Source of the DNA: Antedon mediterranea
Taxonomy: Eukaryota > Echinodermata > Crinoidea > Comatulida > Antedonidae
Reading direction: 5' to 3'
DNA: 64,000 nucleotides
Assembly (NCBI RefSeq): GCF_964355755.1
Contig: NC_092672.1
Location: 23,058,501 to 23,122,500 of the forward strand
A model generated the notes under the pieces. That model worked only from the letters and a program-made list of their open reading frames with translations, was not told where the DNA came from and ran no database searches. Position numbers and translations under genes: made by a program. Shown piece after piece: positions 10,554 through 21,900 of this stretch (the first letter of the stretch is position 1; every line of letters starts with the position of its first letter).

Positions 10554-13500
10554 ATGCTAATTAGCTATAGCTCTGAGTTTCTTCATGGTTTACAGGGCTG
10601 TGTAACCAACAACAATAACAGTTGTGAACTTCTTGAAGAATCTTGCTTAATTATACAATCTTTTAAGTTGAACTCCAGTAGCTGTAGTATCCACCTATTA
10701 CCAAGGAGGCCAAAAAGAAAAACCAGGCGTGGTACAAGAGCTGGGCGTGACAAACACACTAAAAACAATCTATCATTTCTGGACTTATCATCAAACTCTC
10801 TCTTATCTAAAAACAATATTAAATTTTGCAGTATTAATACAAGATTCGTTCGGAACAAAACAACAGAATTTGTGGATTTCGTTATCGAACATAATCTGGA
10901 TGTTGTTGCCCTTTCGGAAACGTGGCTTAAACCAGAAGACACATCAGTTATAGGAAATATTACACCCAACGGATACTCTCTCAAACATGCTCCCCGTGCT
11001 GGTACTAAAAGAGGTGGTGGAGTTGCACTTCTTTACAAGGAAAGCATAGTGGTTAAATGTTATGACACGGGATTATTACCAAAATCATTTGAACTGCTAA
11101 ATGTGGAAATAGTCAGCAATGCATCCTCAGTTTTCCTCGTAGCAGTATATCGTCCTCAAAGCAAATCAACGGGTTGCAGTCTAAATGTTTTCACTGAAGA
11201 ATTCTCAACTTTGGTTGATCACTATGTATTGAAGCCGGCTCCCATACTATTCGTTGGAGACTTTAACATCCATGTGGATATGCCAAATGATGCAGATGCA
11301 ATTCATTTTCGGAATCTACTTGTAGCAAGCAGTCTTCAACAGCATGTGTCTACACCTACACACCGACATGGTCATACATTAGACTTGCTGATCACTCGTT
11401 CATCTGATCCTCCTGTTTTCTCAAACCTTAATGTCATTGATGGTATTTCAGATCACTATGCAATCACATGTAATCTCCTTATCAAGAAGCCACCCGTAAT
11501 CACTAAATCCATCGAAACTCGTCATTGGAATGCTATAAATTTTGAGACATTATGTAAAGATATCACACAGTCTGATCTCGGAACTTCGCTCTCAAATCTT
11601 GATTTATCAAGTAAAGTACGACTATATATCACCACTTTGAGTGAACTTCTTGACAAACACGCACCACCGAAAAAGAGAACAGTAAAGGTCCGACCAAACA
11701 CTAGTTGGTATAACAGTGACATCTATGCTGAGAAAAGAACAAAGCGTAAGCTTGAAAAGAAATGGAGAATCTCTCATCTGAAAATAGATCGTCAAGCTTA
11801 CATTGCACAGAAGAGGAATGTAAATTCCATGGTAAGAAAGGCAAAGGCCAACTACTACATTGGCTTGTGTGAAGAACATGCAGCAGATCAGAAAGGACTT
11901 TTTAAAATTGTTAACCAACTCCTTCATCATCGCCAGGTATCACCTCTCCCAGATAGTCTTTCTGACTTAGATCTTGCGAACAGGTTCTGTCAATTTTTCA
12001 CAGACAAGATCAAGATCATCAGAGACGACTTCAAGATTGATGACATGTCATTTAATGAGCCTGTGACAGCTGTTCATCAGCATCTCACAACATTTACACC
12101 AGCATCTCAAGATGAGATCCGCAACATTCTGATGAAATCACCAACAAAATCATGCAGGTTAGATCCAGTTCCTACTTCTATACTGAAGAAGTGTATAGAC
12201 GCAGTCGTTCCAATAATAACGGAAATCATTAACCATTCTCTTAATACCGGCATAGTGCCAGATGAACTGAAAATTGCTCACGTTCGTCCTTTAATAAAAA
12301 AGCAAAACTTGGATCATAACACGCTGAAAAATTACCGCCCGGTGTCGAATCTTTCTTTTCTTGGAAAGACTCTGGAGCGTGTAGTGACATCACGCATTAC
12401 TCCATATCTTCAAAAGCATAATTTAAATGAGAATTACCAGTCGGCATATCGTGCATGTCATAGCACGGAGAGTTCCCTTTTAAAGGTACAGAATGATTTG
12501 TTACAAGGAATGAATGATGGGAAAATAACGCTATTGGTGTTGTTGGATTTGTCAGCAGCGTTTGATACAGTTGATCACCAAAGACTGATAACCCGTCTGA
12601 GAAATCGCATTGGCATAAATGGTGTTGCTCTTAACTGGTTCCAGTCATATCTTACAGGAAGACGTCAGCTAGTCTGTATCAATGATGCATTCTCAGATGA
12701 AGCTTGCCTGGAATATGGTGTACCACAGGGGTCAGTAATTGGGCCTGGCCAGTTTTCCATTTATACGCTTTTTCCCCTTGGTGACATTATTCGCAAACAC
12801 AGTCTACATTTCTATGCAGATGATACACAGATTTATGTGTCAGTAAATCCAGTGCAAAGGGATGTTGCTGCAGCAATCAGTAAGATGGAAGCCTGTATAG
12901 AAGATGTTCGCAATTGGATGACAACAAATTACCTAAAGTTGAATGATGGAAAGACAGAGTTTATTATCGTCGGGTCTAAATGTAACATCTCCAAAATCAA
13001 CATCACACATATCAGAATCGGAAACTCTAACATCGCTCCCTCATCGGTGGTCCGGAATCTGGGAATCATGCTGGATAGTAATCTCACTATGGAAGCACAA
13101 ATAACAACTGTATCCAAAGCAGCATGCATATCGATTAGGAACCTTGGTCGTATTCGCGGTAATCTTAACAAGAAAACAGCTGAATTGATTGTACACTCAT
13201 TTGTCACTTCTAAAATTGACATTGGTAATGCCTTGTTGTTTGGCATACCAAAATCTCAAATACAACGTTTGCAGCGCTTGCAAAATATGGCAGCTAGAAT
13301 TGTAACTTATACAAAATCAAAGGCTCACATAACTCCTGTCCTGATGGATTTGCATTGGTTGCCTGTTCAACAACGTATTAAGTACAAAGTTGCGTTGTTT
13401 GTATTCAAGATCCTAAATGACAGTGCTCCTGCTTATTTATCTGACCTTGTGGATCGTTACGAATCATCCCGCAGAGGCCTACGATCATTGTCACAAAACC

Positions 13501-13670
13501 TTCTTCAAGAGCGTAGAGCGAAAAATCAGTGGGGTCAGAGATCTTTTTACGTTGCGGCCGCAAGTGTATGGAACAGCTTACCAGCAACAGTTAAATGCTC
13601 AACTAGTCTAAACAGTTTCAAGACCAACCTAAAGACGTCGCTATTCGCTGATGTTCTCGCACGTTGTTAA
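10554..13670 (+). CDS. LINE endonuclease/reverse transcriptase (intact ORF)
   Basis: A 1038-residue ORF from ATG to TAA with no break. A basic stretch lies near residues 51-66. An APE-type endonuclease follows: SETW (~121-124), a GGG after the R-rich turn (~154-156), GDFNIH (~235-240) and SDH (~299-301). The reverse transcriptase has NYRPVSNLS (~593-601), LDLSAAFDTV (~664-673), YGVPQGSV (~721-728) and the catalytic FYADDTQIY (~753-761). The YADDTQ form and short 3' UTR point to an L2/CR1-group non-LTR retrotransposon. It copies its own RNA at a nicked target. IGPGQF stands where LGPLLF is usual, just after the PQG motif, so activity is uncertain. It lies on the same strand as the ankyrin exons, inside an intron, and is not part of that protein. 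Confidence 0.95.
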   Translation: MLISYSSEFLHGLQGCVTNNNNSCELLEESCLIIQSFKLNSSSCSIHLLPRRPKRKTRRGTRAGRDKHTKNNLSFLDLSSNSLLSKNNIKFCSINTRFVRNKTTEFVDFVIEHNLDVVALSETWLKPEDTSVIGNITPNGYSLKHAPRAGTKRGGGVALLYKESIVVKCYDTGLLPKSFELLNVEIVSNASSVFLVAVYRPQSKSTGCSLNVFTEEFSTLVDHYVLKPAPILFVGDFNIHVDMPNDADAIHFRNLLVASSLQQHVSTPTHRHGHTLDLLITRSSDPPVFSNLNVIDGISDHYAITCNLLIKKPPVITKSIETRHWNAINFETLCKDITQSDLGTSLSNLDLSSKVRLYITTLSELLDKHAPPKKRTVKVRPNTSWYNSDIYAEKRTKRKLEKKWRISHLKIDRQAYIAQKRNVNSMVRKAKANYYIGLCEEHAADQKGLFKIVNQLLHHRQVSPLPDSLSDLDLANRFCQFFTDKIKIIRDDFKIDDMSFNEPVTAVHQHLTTFTPASQDEIRNILMKSPTKSCRLDPVPTSILKKCIDAVVPIITEIINHSLNTGIVPDELKIAHVRPLIKKQNLDHNTLKNYRPVSNLSFLGKTLERVVTSRITPYLQKHNLNENYQSAYRACHSTESSLLKVQNDLLQGMNDGKITLLVLLDLSAAFDTVDHQRLITRLRNRIGINGVALNWFQSYLTGRRQLVCINDAFSDEACLEYGVPQGSVIGPGQFSIYTLFPLGDIIRKHSLHFYADDTQIYVSVNPVQRDVAAAISKMEACIEDVRNWMTTNYLKLNDGKTEFIIVGSKCNISKINITHIRIGNSNIAPSSVVRNLGIMLDSNLTMEAQITTVSKAACISIRNLGRIRGNLNKKTAELIVHSFVTSKIDIGNALLFGIPKSQIQRLQRLQNMAARIVTYTKSKAHITPVLMDLHWLPVQQRIKYKVALFVFKILNDSAPAYLSDLVDRYESSRRGLRSLSQNLLQERRAKNQWGQRSFYVAAASVWNSLPATVKCSTSLNSFKTNLKTSLFADVLARC

Positions 13671-13750
13671 TGCACAAAGCGCCATGAGCGCCACATGGGT
13701 GGAGGATACCGGCGCTATATAAGTTTTCATTTATTATTATTATTATTTTA
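10554..13750 (+). mobile_element. L2/CR1-group LINE, 3' end defined
   Basis: The ORF is followed by a short 3' UTR ending in a hairpin-forming GCGCC..GGCGC segment, then GGCGCTATATAAG and a (TTA)n tail at 13728-13750. The ORF start is used here as the minimum left limit. The true 5' end probably lies between 10170 and 10500. No target-site duplication was resolved. Confidence 0.8.
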
Positions 13751-14539
13751 GTTTAAAATGCTTGTTCCTCAAACAGAATAGCACAAAATGTAGCCTAAGA
13801 ATGTAATATTATGGTATAGAGGCTACTTGTTAATACCTTCATATTTTTTCTTATTTGAAATTTTTATTAAATTGTCTAATTATTCAACATCTTGAATTTA
13901 ACATATTTATACCATCAAGATAGTGCAGACAAGTCAACATTAACAAAAATAAATAAACAAGTTTAAAATGCTATTTTTTGGGCTATTAAAAAGCTGCAGT
14001 TAATCTAGCAATCATTTGGTGGATTACTGTAATTTAGTTATTAATTCTCTATTAAATAAATGTCATGAAAACTATAGCGCTTAGATTGCTTAGTGCTTGA
14101 AGTTGCTTGTTGGTATGACAACTACAACTAATGCAGATCCTGCATTATATCTGTCTCAGAATATCCTTGTTTAATCAATCTTTTTAAAACTTTTTTAATC
14201 ATTACATTAGTAATGCTAATTTTAATACACGATTATAATATTATTGAATGCATTTCATGCATTTCTCATTTGTTTCATGCTGCACAATTTTGATGTGTCA
14301 GGCATGTTTCTGATGGTAATGGTATCTTGGACCTTGTGTGAATGGATAAAAGGCAAACAACTTTGGGGAATACATTTTTGTTATACTGATGTTGTCACAA
14401 AAGTTTGTAGTTTTTCTGATTTCAGGATATGTTATTTGTAAAGTAATGGCATAAAATTTGAACTGAATTCAAATTGAATCAAATATTAAACTTTTTCTTC
14501 TACTAAAATGTAGAGTAGACATTACTCTATACATTGATA
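13751..14539. other. AT-rich intron-like sequence
   Basis: No coding signal or recognised element. Confidence 0.45.
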
Positions 14540-14543
14540 TAAA

Positions 14544-16725
14544 CAGTGGGAAAGCCACTTCGCGTTTTGACCGTTAAATCGTGTAAAATCGACTTACTTC
14601 CGCATTGACGATTTTGAAGCGCCACCTATCGTTGAAAACTGAAACCACGATTTTTCGTCGCCTAGCAAATAAGTGCTGTTTTATTTTAAGCTCTCATGAA
14701 TATTTAAGAACCGCCCAACATTACCTATTATGGTAAAAGCATTTCCTAATAAGTATAATTGGATAACCAATCGGTTTCCTTCAAAGATACCGAAGCTAAT
14801 ACAATACATTCGGCGACTGAAGTCGGGACTCGTGAAATTTATAAATGTGGTACGATTTGACTACTGTTTTGTTGTCCATTTTCTGAATAGTCGGAGGTGC
14901 ATCCCAACAAATTACAAAAATTATAATCAATTGTTTTATCAAGAATAATATTAGTTTAATCGAGTATGATATATTTCTATCCTGTTCAAAATTTGTTGGT
15001 GTATTCTCAGGCCTCGAAAGGTAGGTACATTTTCTAGCTGTGAGCATGGTTGCGGCAACGCGAGACACGTGTGTCAGTATAGGCGATAGGATCAGATTAT
15101 CAGACGACTATCGGATCAGCAACACAGTACAATTGTACTGTGTTGATGCTGATCCGATAGTCGTTAAGTTGTACTGATTACGAGTATCATTGGTGCCTGG
15201 CCGGCCTAGCCTGGTGATCTGATCCCCCCCAAAAATACTTTTTTTCAATCAGTATTAATATTATTTTATTTTTCATTTATTATTTGATTTATTAGGCTCA
15301 ATAGATGCCTAGCTAGGCTACTACTAGTAGGCCTAGATTATATAAATAATAATATAGTAAATACTGTAATTTAAATAATAAAATACAGCCCCATTTTACT
15401 TTTTAGGCCATCATATAATATTATAATTATATATACAACCAGACATTAGAATTTTTTTTAAATAATATTTATTATTTTTTCTGACACTTTCAGGAATTGT
15501 TGATGATGCAGAGTTCTTCGTCTTTGTGACTTCAAATTGAGAGTGAAGTGGATAAAAAGATGACACCGGTACCACCTACCGACATTGTCATACCCAAACT
15601 ATAATTTAATAATTTAAAACAAAATGTTGAATTACAAATAATATATGTAGGCCTATGTTGCAGAGGATTTAGATGAATTACAATACAAATGTTTTATGTT
15701 GAATGCAAACCTACTACACTATACTCTGTAAATTATGTTATTGTCATGTGGTAGATCTTAAAAATTGAATATTTATTGTATGTTAGGCCTATATTATATT
15801 TTATTAATACTATTACTATTAATTTATATTATACAGTACTAGTTTGTACATGTTTTTACCAAAAAAAAATGAATAAATAATTTGTTATTCAATCTAATTG
15901 CTTGTTTGTTCATCGATAACAAAACAATTGTAAGCAAGTATATAACAGTTCTTGTTAGCCGCTTATTTCAGGTCATATTATTAATATTAGCTAGGCCCGA
16001 CGCGCCCGATCACTAAGTGACTTTCCGCCCCTGGAACAATCGCTCGCTAAATAGGGCTAGGCCTCGGACTCGTATAAAAGCTATTATAATACTTATGTTA
16101 AATATTCCTCAACTAAAATGTATATTGTGATAAATAAACAAGTAATAATATACGTTGTATTGGAATGTATTTATTTATATGAATTCTTATACGCGGACAA
16201 TTATAAACATCGCGTATATCGTTCGCAATAAATAAATTCATAAACACGATGACGATGTGTTTACAAAATGGCGGTTTCGCTAGTTTTCGATGGAACAAAT
16301 AGAGGTACCTTTAGTTTGAATAGTCGGAGCTGCATCCCAAGCACCGAATTTTGTATCTTAATATCGTATTCTGTAGATTATTAATTTTTCTAACAGGGAT
16401 TTTAAATTCAGGACTGTTCAATTTTTCTAAATATTTTATTTTAACGATTTTCTAGGGTACAATTTCGGAAAAGAGACATTGGTTGATTTTGCCGTTAAAT
16501 TACAGATTATCGTTTTGTTCAAATACATTTAATTTTACATGACAATATATTAAAACCATTTATGAATATATTTCACTAACAATATTTTTCCGATAATCAG
16601 CTAAATTTACAAATATTGTGTTTTTCAAACACCCTAAAATTGAGCAATTTTGAACTAAATTAGAAAAGTGGGGCGCCCTCTCCGAGTTGAAATTTGACAC
16701 GATTTGTCGACTGGCTTTCCCACTG
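14544..16725. mobile_element. TIR DNA transposon, non-autonomous, TAAA target duplication
   Basis: The left end CAGTGGGAAAGCCACTTCG and the right end, read inward, CAGTGGGAAAGCCAGTCGA are inverted repeats. TAAA flanks both sides (14540-14543 and 16726-16729). Total length is 2182 bp. No transposase frame was recognised. It contains a long hairpin (15104-15164) and two direct repeats of GAATAGTCGGAGNTGCATCC (14884, 16317). The superfamily is not assigned. Confidence 0.75.
15104..15164. repeat. Near-perfect long hairpin
   Basis: The left arm 15104-15132 pairs with 15133-15164 with a single 3-nt bulge and essentially no loop (centre CAATTG). The arms contain CGACTATCGGATCAGC. It lies inside the TIR element at 14544-16725. 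Confidence 0.85.
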
Positions 16726-16729
16726 TAAA

Positions 16730-17034
16730 GAAATAAATGTTTGAACAAGAAAAACTGTACTTATAGCTATTTTTTATCATACCCTACCTAAAATTGTTTA
16801 ATAATCTGGAGCTCAGTGTTTTGTTAACTTGTGTTCGTACATATTCATAGCTATAAACATGTGCATAACGATGCTTAAATTAATCAGAGTATAGGCCTAC
16901 CTATCATATATTATATATATGAGAATTTTATATAAATCTTACTGTAAATTATAGAAACAGTGCTCATATTCGGAACATGATCTCATAATAGCTCATTGGC
17001 GAAAGTTCCATACTTTTTAGTTGTATGAAATAAT
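16730..17034. other. AT-rich non-coding stretch
   Basis: Nothing recognised. Confidence 0.4.
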
Positions 17035-17105
17035 GTCTCTAGCGGGATTCGAACATGCAACCTCTCACTTACAGGGCGAGTATCATACCACTAGACCACA
17101 GAGCC
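17035..17105 (-). pseudogene. tRNA-Thr(UGU)-like pseudogene or SINE head
   Basis: On the - strand, GGCTCTG pairs with a 3' end of CTAGAGAC apart from one mismatch. The D-stem and a 5-bp anticodon stem (CTCGC/GTGAG, one G-T pair) are present, with loop CCTGTAA, giving anticodon TGT. Position 33 is C instead of the near-invariant T, and two of five T-stem pairs are broken, so a functional tRNA is unlikely. The flanks carry an inverted GTTGTATGA / TCATACAAC pair, suggesting a mobile context. Confidence 0.5.
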
Positions 17106-17996
17106 ATATATGGTATTTTCACAGATTTTCTCTCATACAACAAATGATATGGACATTTTTTTTTACATTTTTTTTGTTGATTATGCCATTTTAATATCAT
17201 ATAATAGTTATCCACTTTGACCAAAACTTGGATTGGAAAAAAAATTATTTACCTGAAAAAACTGTAATTTAAAGCAAACAAGTCAAATTGCCTGCCATAC
17301 CAATGGATTTTTGGTTTGGTGTCATTGTAGTGAAAACATGATTTTTTCTTCGTTTTTTTCTACGCAATTGATTAACTTGATTATTCTTCATTTTTTCACG
17401 TGGGGGACAATACATCTTTAAAAAAACATAACCTAATGTCCTTGTTCTACATGGAACCCCCGCAGTTTAAACGCGGACAAAACCACAGAAGAATAGCTTC
17501 TCTTTCTTGAGCTATACTTGCTCACTTTATTTCTATCCATCCGTTCATCCGGTAAACTAAAATAAAAACAAACAGAGAAACAATTGACACGGCGCCGTGA
17601 AGCACGTCTCTAACGTATACTACGGCTTATCATACATAATTCGTCGTTAACATGGGCATACTATCATCATTATGTCTATCAAACCTAACTAATTCATAAG
17701 TAAATAATAATATATAAGATTGTCTCCACACGGAGCATTAAAGGTGTACAACAACGTTAATACAACGTATCGCCTATTGTGCACAGCTCTCATACCATGA
17801 ACAGTGACTACCACAAACCGTGACTAGCCTAATTTACATATCAAGGTATCAAGGTGCGATGTACATACATAACATGGCTCCCTGCAAAGATAAATTATGA
17901 AACTGACAGTATCATCACTTTTCCTTTGCATACACAACAATAGTGGCTCCTTGACGGGGAATTGATTACAATAATACTAACTACTGACATTCAATG
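17106..17996. other. Non-coding stretch
   Basis: No gene recognised. The last ~35 bp (ending CTACTGACATTCAATG) resemble the flank seen at 40880-40905 and 50370-50390, so the duplicated segment begins about here. Confidence 0.4.
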
Positions 17997-18309
17997 TTTG
18001 TTTGTTTGTTTTATCTTTATACTGGGTGACCTCTTCAGTCAAAGACTGATCTCCCAGAGGGCCCAGTTGGTGATCAGTGGCTGTGATGTACTAATACACC
18101 GGGGTAACCCCCTACTCGTCTCGAAAGATGTACTAGGTTCTTTAAAGTGCACACGAGCAAGTTGTGTACACTGGACCTACGGTTTATAGTCCTTATCCGA
18201 GAAGACTCGTTCTACCACCAGAACCATGGAGTGAGTGAGCCTCGAACCCCTGCCGATGTTATGGCTACGTGATTACAGTTCCACTGTCTTAACCGCTCGG
18301 CCACTCACC
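17997..18309 (-). mobile_element. tRNA-derived SINE, complete copy
   Basis: On the - strand the tRNA-like head (18310 downwards) has an A box TGGCCGAGCGG and a B box GGGTTCGAGGC. A body of ~200 bp follows, then an AAAC-rich tail (AAAACAAACAAACAAA) at 17997-18012. CAATG lies on both sides (17992-17996, 18310-18314), giving a short target duplication. Paralogous sites at 40900 and 50385 read CAGTG with no insertion. A truncated relative lies at 1188-1257. Confidence 0.8.
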
Positions 18310-18450
18310 CAATGATTGAAGGTTCTCCTTCATCTAATGTTCAAGCAGTATTGTTATAATTTTTTTAATTGCCTTGATTTAATGCACAACTATTAACTTA
18401 GATTGTATACTGGCTTTTTCTTTTATCCAAATGTACATACGAAAATAATA

Positions 18451-18691
18451 TGGAGTTGTTGATAGCCGAGTGGTTAGGACACTTGACTGTCATACAGATA
18501 GACCCGGGTTCAATTCCCGAAAACTCCCAGTCCACTCAGCTGTAAATGAGTACCTGGTTGAAAATACTAGGGAGAAAAAAGGCGGCGTGGAAAGGAACTG
18601 GCCACCTTACCACATAATGCCGAGGCTTAGTACAATGAGCTCCTAACAGCTCATTCCCCTACGTTCAGAAAACACGGGACTCACCTCACCT
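18451..18691 (+). mobile_element. tRNA-derived SINE with target duplication
   Basis: A box TAGCCGAGTGG and B box GGGTTCAATTCC. The anticodon region (GACTGTCATAC) and T arm resemble tRNA-Asp(GUC). The body has the common SINE phrase CAGCTGTAAATGAGTACCTGG in its first third. Direct repeats of ~17 bp, TACATACGAAAATAATA (18434-18450) and TACATATGAAAAATATA (18692-18708), flank it. Copy 2 of the duplication has the single uninterrupted site near 53185. Confidence 0.88.
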
Positions 18692-18986
18692 TACATATGA
18701 AAAATATAATCACTCATTTTGAGGACTTGTGATGATTTGATTTGATTTGATTTGATTTGATTTATTTCGGCATCAGTACATAAAATATCACAGACATACA
18801 ATTAAAATTGACAAATATAAAAATACCAATATAAAACAAGGATGCCAAGGATAACTCATAAAAGTCCTCTACGGACTTGTTTCCAATGAGGTCCTTTGAA
18901 TGAACAGCAAAAAAGACAAACAAAGCAACATAATAAAAATGACAAAAAACAGCAAAAAGGACAATCGAAAAAAGAAGAAGCGCTAA

Positions 18987-21900
18987 TTAAATAGTTTCTA
19001 GAGCTAGTGAACGTTCCTGTAGATACTTTTTAACTTTACTTTTAAAACAACAAACAGTTTGTGATTCCTTAATGTTAATTGGTAAATTATTCCATTCTTT
19101 AATAGCATTGTAAAAAAAGGTCACATGTGCCATTGGCTTGATAGTTGGGATTCTAAAATTAAAATTGCATCCCCTAGTATTGTAATTATGACTGTCTGAA
19201 ATTCTAATAAAACGATTGCATAAATAAGGTGGACAACAATGATTATATATTTTAAAAACATGACAGACTCTAAGAAATTCGACACGGTCTTGGACTTTTA
19301 ACATACCAACGTCGTTTAGCTGAGATTGACCAACATGAGATCGGGGACCTAACTTTTTTATAAAACGAACCATTTTGTTTTGAGTCGTTTGTAATTTTGA
19401 TTTTAAATTTTTATTTACCGTAGAAGACCATGAGCAAACCGAATAATCGAACATCGGTTGGATTAAAGCAAAACTAAGAATTTTGCGACAATGTGAATTA
19501 AGAAATGATGATTGTCGGTACAGAAATTTCAGTCTGCCGTTTGCTTTGTTTATAACAGAGCGGGCAATGACGTCACCTGATACATTTTGGTCAATCTCAA
19601 TACCTAGATATTTGATAGATTTTGATCCATTTATAGTCGTTCCAAAGCAATCAATATAGAATTCGTTTACTTTGCTTAATCTACGTTTAGAACCAAACAG
19701 GATGCATTCGGTCTTACCCATATGAAGCGAAAGTTGATTGTCGATCAGCCAATTATTGCATGATACGAGATTGTTTTGGAGTTTAGATTGGATTGCGATT
19801 GGATCTTTATGGGAGTAAAAAATTGCACAATCGTCAGCGTACAAAACAACTTTACAATCACTTTCGATACTAGATGGTAGGTCATTCACGTAAATAAGAA
19901 ACAAGAGAGGACCCAAAAGGCTACCCTGGGGGACTCCACATCCAATCTCAATGGAGTTCGATTTGGTACCTTTAATATCGACAATCTGATTTCGCCCAGA
20001 CAGGTACGCTTGAAACCAACCGATAGACCGGCATCCTAGATACTTAAGTTTTTTACACAAAATATCATGATTGACCGAGTCAAAGGCCTTTTGGACATCG
20101 AGTAAAACCATACCCGTAAATAAACCATTTGACATTTGAACTCTAAGGTGATCTCTAAGATGGATAAGACATGTGTCGGTAGAAAATGATCTACGAAAAC
20201 CGGATTGATGATCGTAGATAAGTTGATTCCTTTCAAGGTAATCGGAAACTTGTATATATACCACCTTCTCCAGAATTTTCGAAACTGAGGAGAGAATGCT
20301 TATAGGTCTGTAATTGTTAGCCTCAGTTCTGGAATTCTTTTTATGAAGGGGCGTGACTTTTGCGAGTTTAAAATCCGAGGGAATACGTTCGTATTTAATG
20401 GAGAGGTTAATTATATGTGTTATTGGTATTTTAATATTAGGAGCTCCGTCTCTAAGAAATTTTGCAGGAATCTGATCAAGGCCTACACTTTTAGATGGGT
20501 TGAGATTTCTCAATTCCTCTTCGATAAGGCTCTCGTCAATTTCTTCGAGAGAAAAACCAGAAACATGTTTGATTTTGCTATTATAGTAATTTTTAAAGGC
20601 ATTCGAACCCACACTAAAAAGGTTACTGGGAGAAGGCAATTTCTTCATTAAATCGGAAGCAATATTTGCGAAGTATTTATTGAAATAATTTGAAACTTCG
20701 CTTTCATTATGGCAAAGATTCCCATTAACATCTAACGAAACAGTGCTACCCTTTTGTGGCTTATTTTTATATCCCAAATCTTTAAGGCATTTCCAGAGTT
20801 TATTGGGATTATTTTTGTTAACTTCTACCTTATTTAAAAAACATTCAGATTTTGCTTTCTTTATGTCCTTTTGTATGCGATTACGTAACTTACGAAATGC
20901 ATCGTAAAGGTCTGGCCTATTTGGGTTATTCTTGAACTTATTTAATAGCGAGTCTCTTTCTTTTATGGCACTTAATATTTCCGGTGTCATCCACTCTTCA
21001 GATTTTTGTTTTAGGCGCACCTGTTTGAGAGGAGCCATTCTGTTTATAAGAGACAACAATATTTTTTTAAAAGAGCACCAGGCAAAGTCCACATCTGATG
21101 AATCGAGAACAGGCGACCAATCAGATTGTGTCAATTGCTCATTAAAAATATTAACATCGTAGTTCTTAAGTGAACGAATTTTGATAGTTTTATGTTGGTT
21201 AAATTTATATTTTAAAGATTTACGAGTACAAAACGTTAGGCTGTGGTCACTAATGCCTACATGGATGACACCCGATTGCAAAATTTTTTGCGAATGGTTA
21301 CATATGATAATATCTAAAACTGTTGATGTATACTTAGTAATTCGAGTTGGTTCCTTTATCAGATGGGTAAAGCTAAAAGTTTCAAGAGTTGTTTCTAACA
21401 TTTTGTATATTGATGCAGATTCATTTTTCAAATTAATATTGAAGTCACCAAGGACAATAACTTCGACATCTGGTCGAATAGCAGCCAATATATTTTCAAA
21501 CGAGTCAATAAATAGCTTATATGATTGACTTGGTGGACGATAAATTGATCCAACAACAATAGGACGCGTCCTCGGAAGCAAAATTTCCATCCAAATTGAT
21601 TCAATACTTTCAGAATCCAGGTCCCGGCGTTCGCGTATAGATAGTCTTTCCTTGACAAAAAAACAAACACCTCCTCCAGACCGATTTCGATCTCGACGGA
21701 AAACGTTGTATCCTTCAATGTTGAGCTCCGCATCAGGAACAGTATTATCCAACATAGTTTCACATATAGAGATAACGGCTGCATTGGTTTTTATTGCGAG
21801 TAGGCGGAGTTCAGACATCTTTGGCAGTATTGACCTTACGTTAAGATGAAAGAAGTGAAGGCCCTTTTCTTTAAAAACATTGAAGTCTTCCTCCACATTG

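Noticed and set aside
17035-17105. Functional tRNA-Thr gene
   Set aside because: C at position 33 and two broken T-stem pairs argue against function, so it is listed as a pseudogene.
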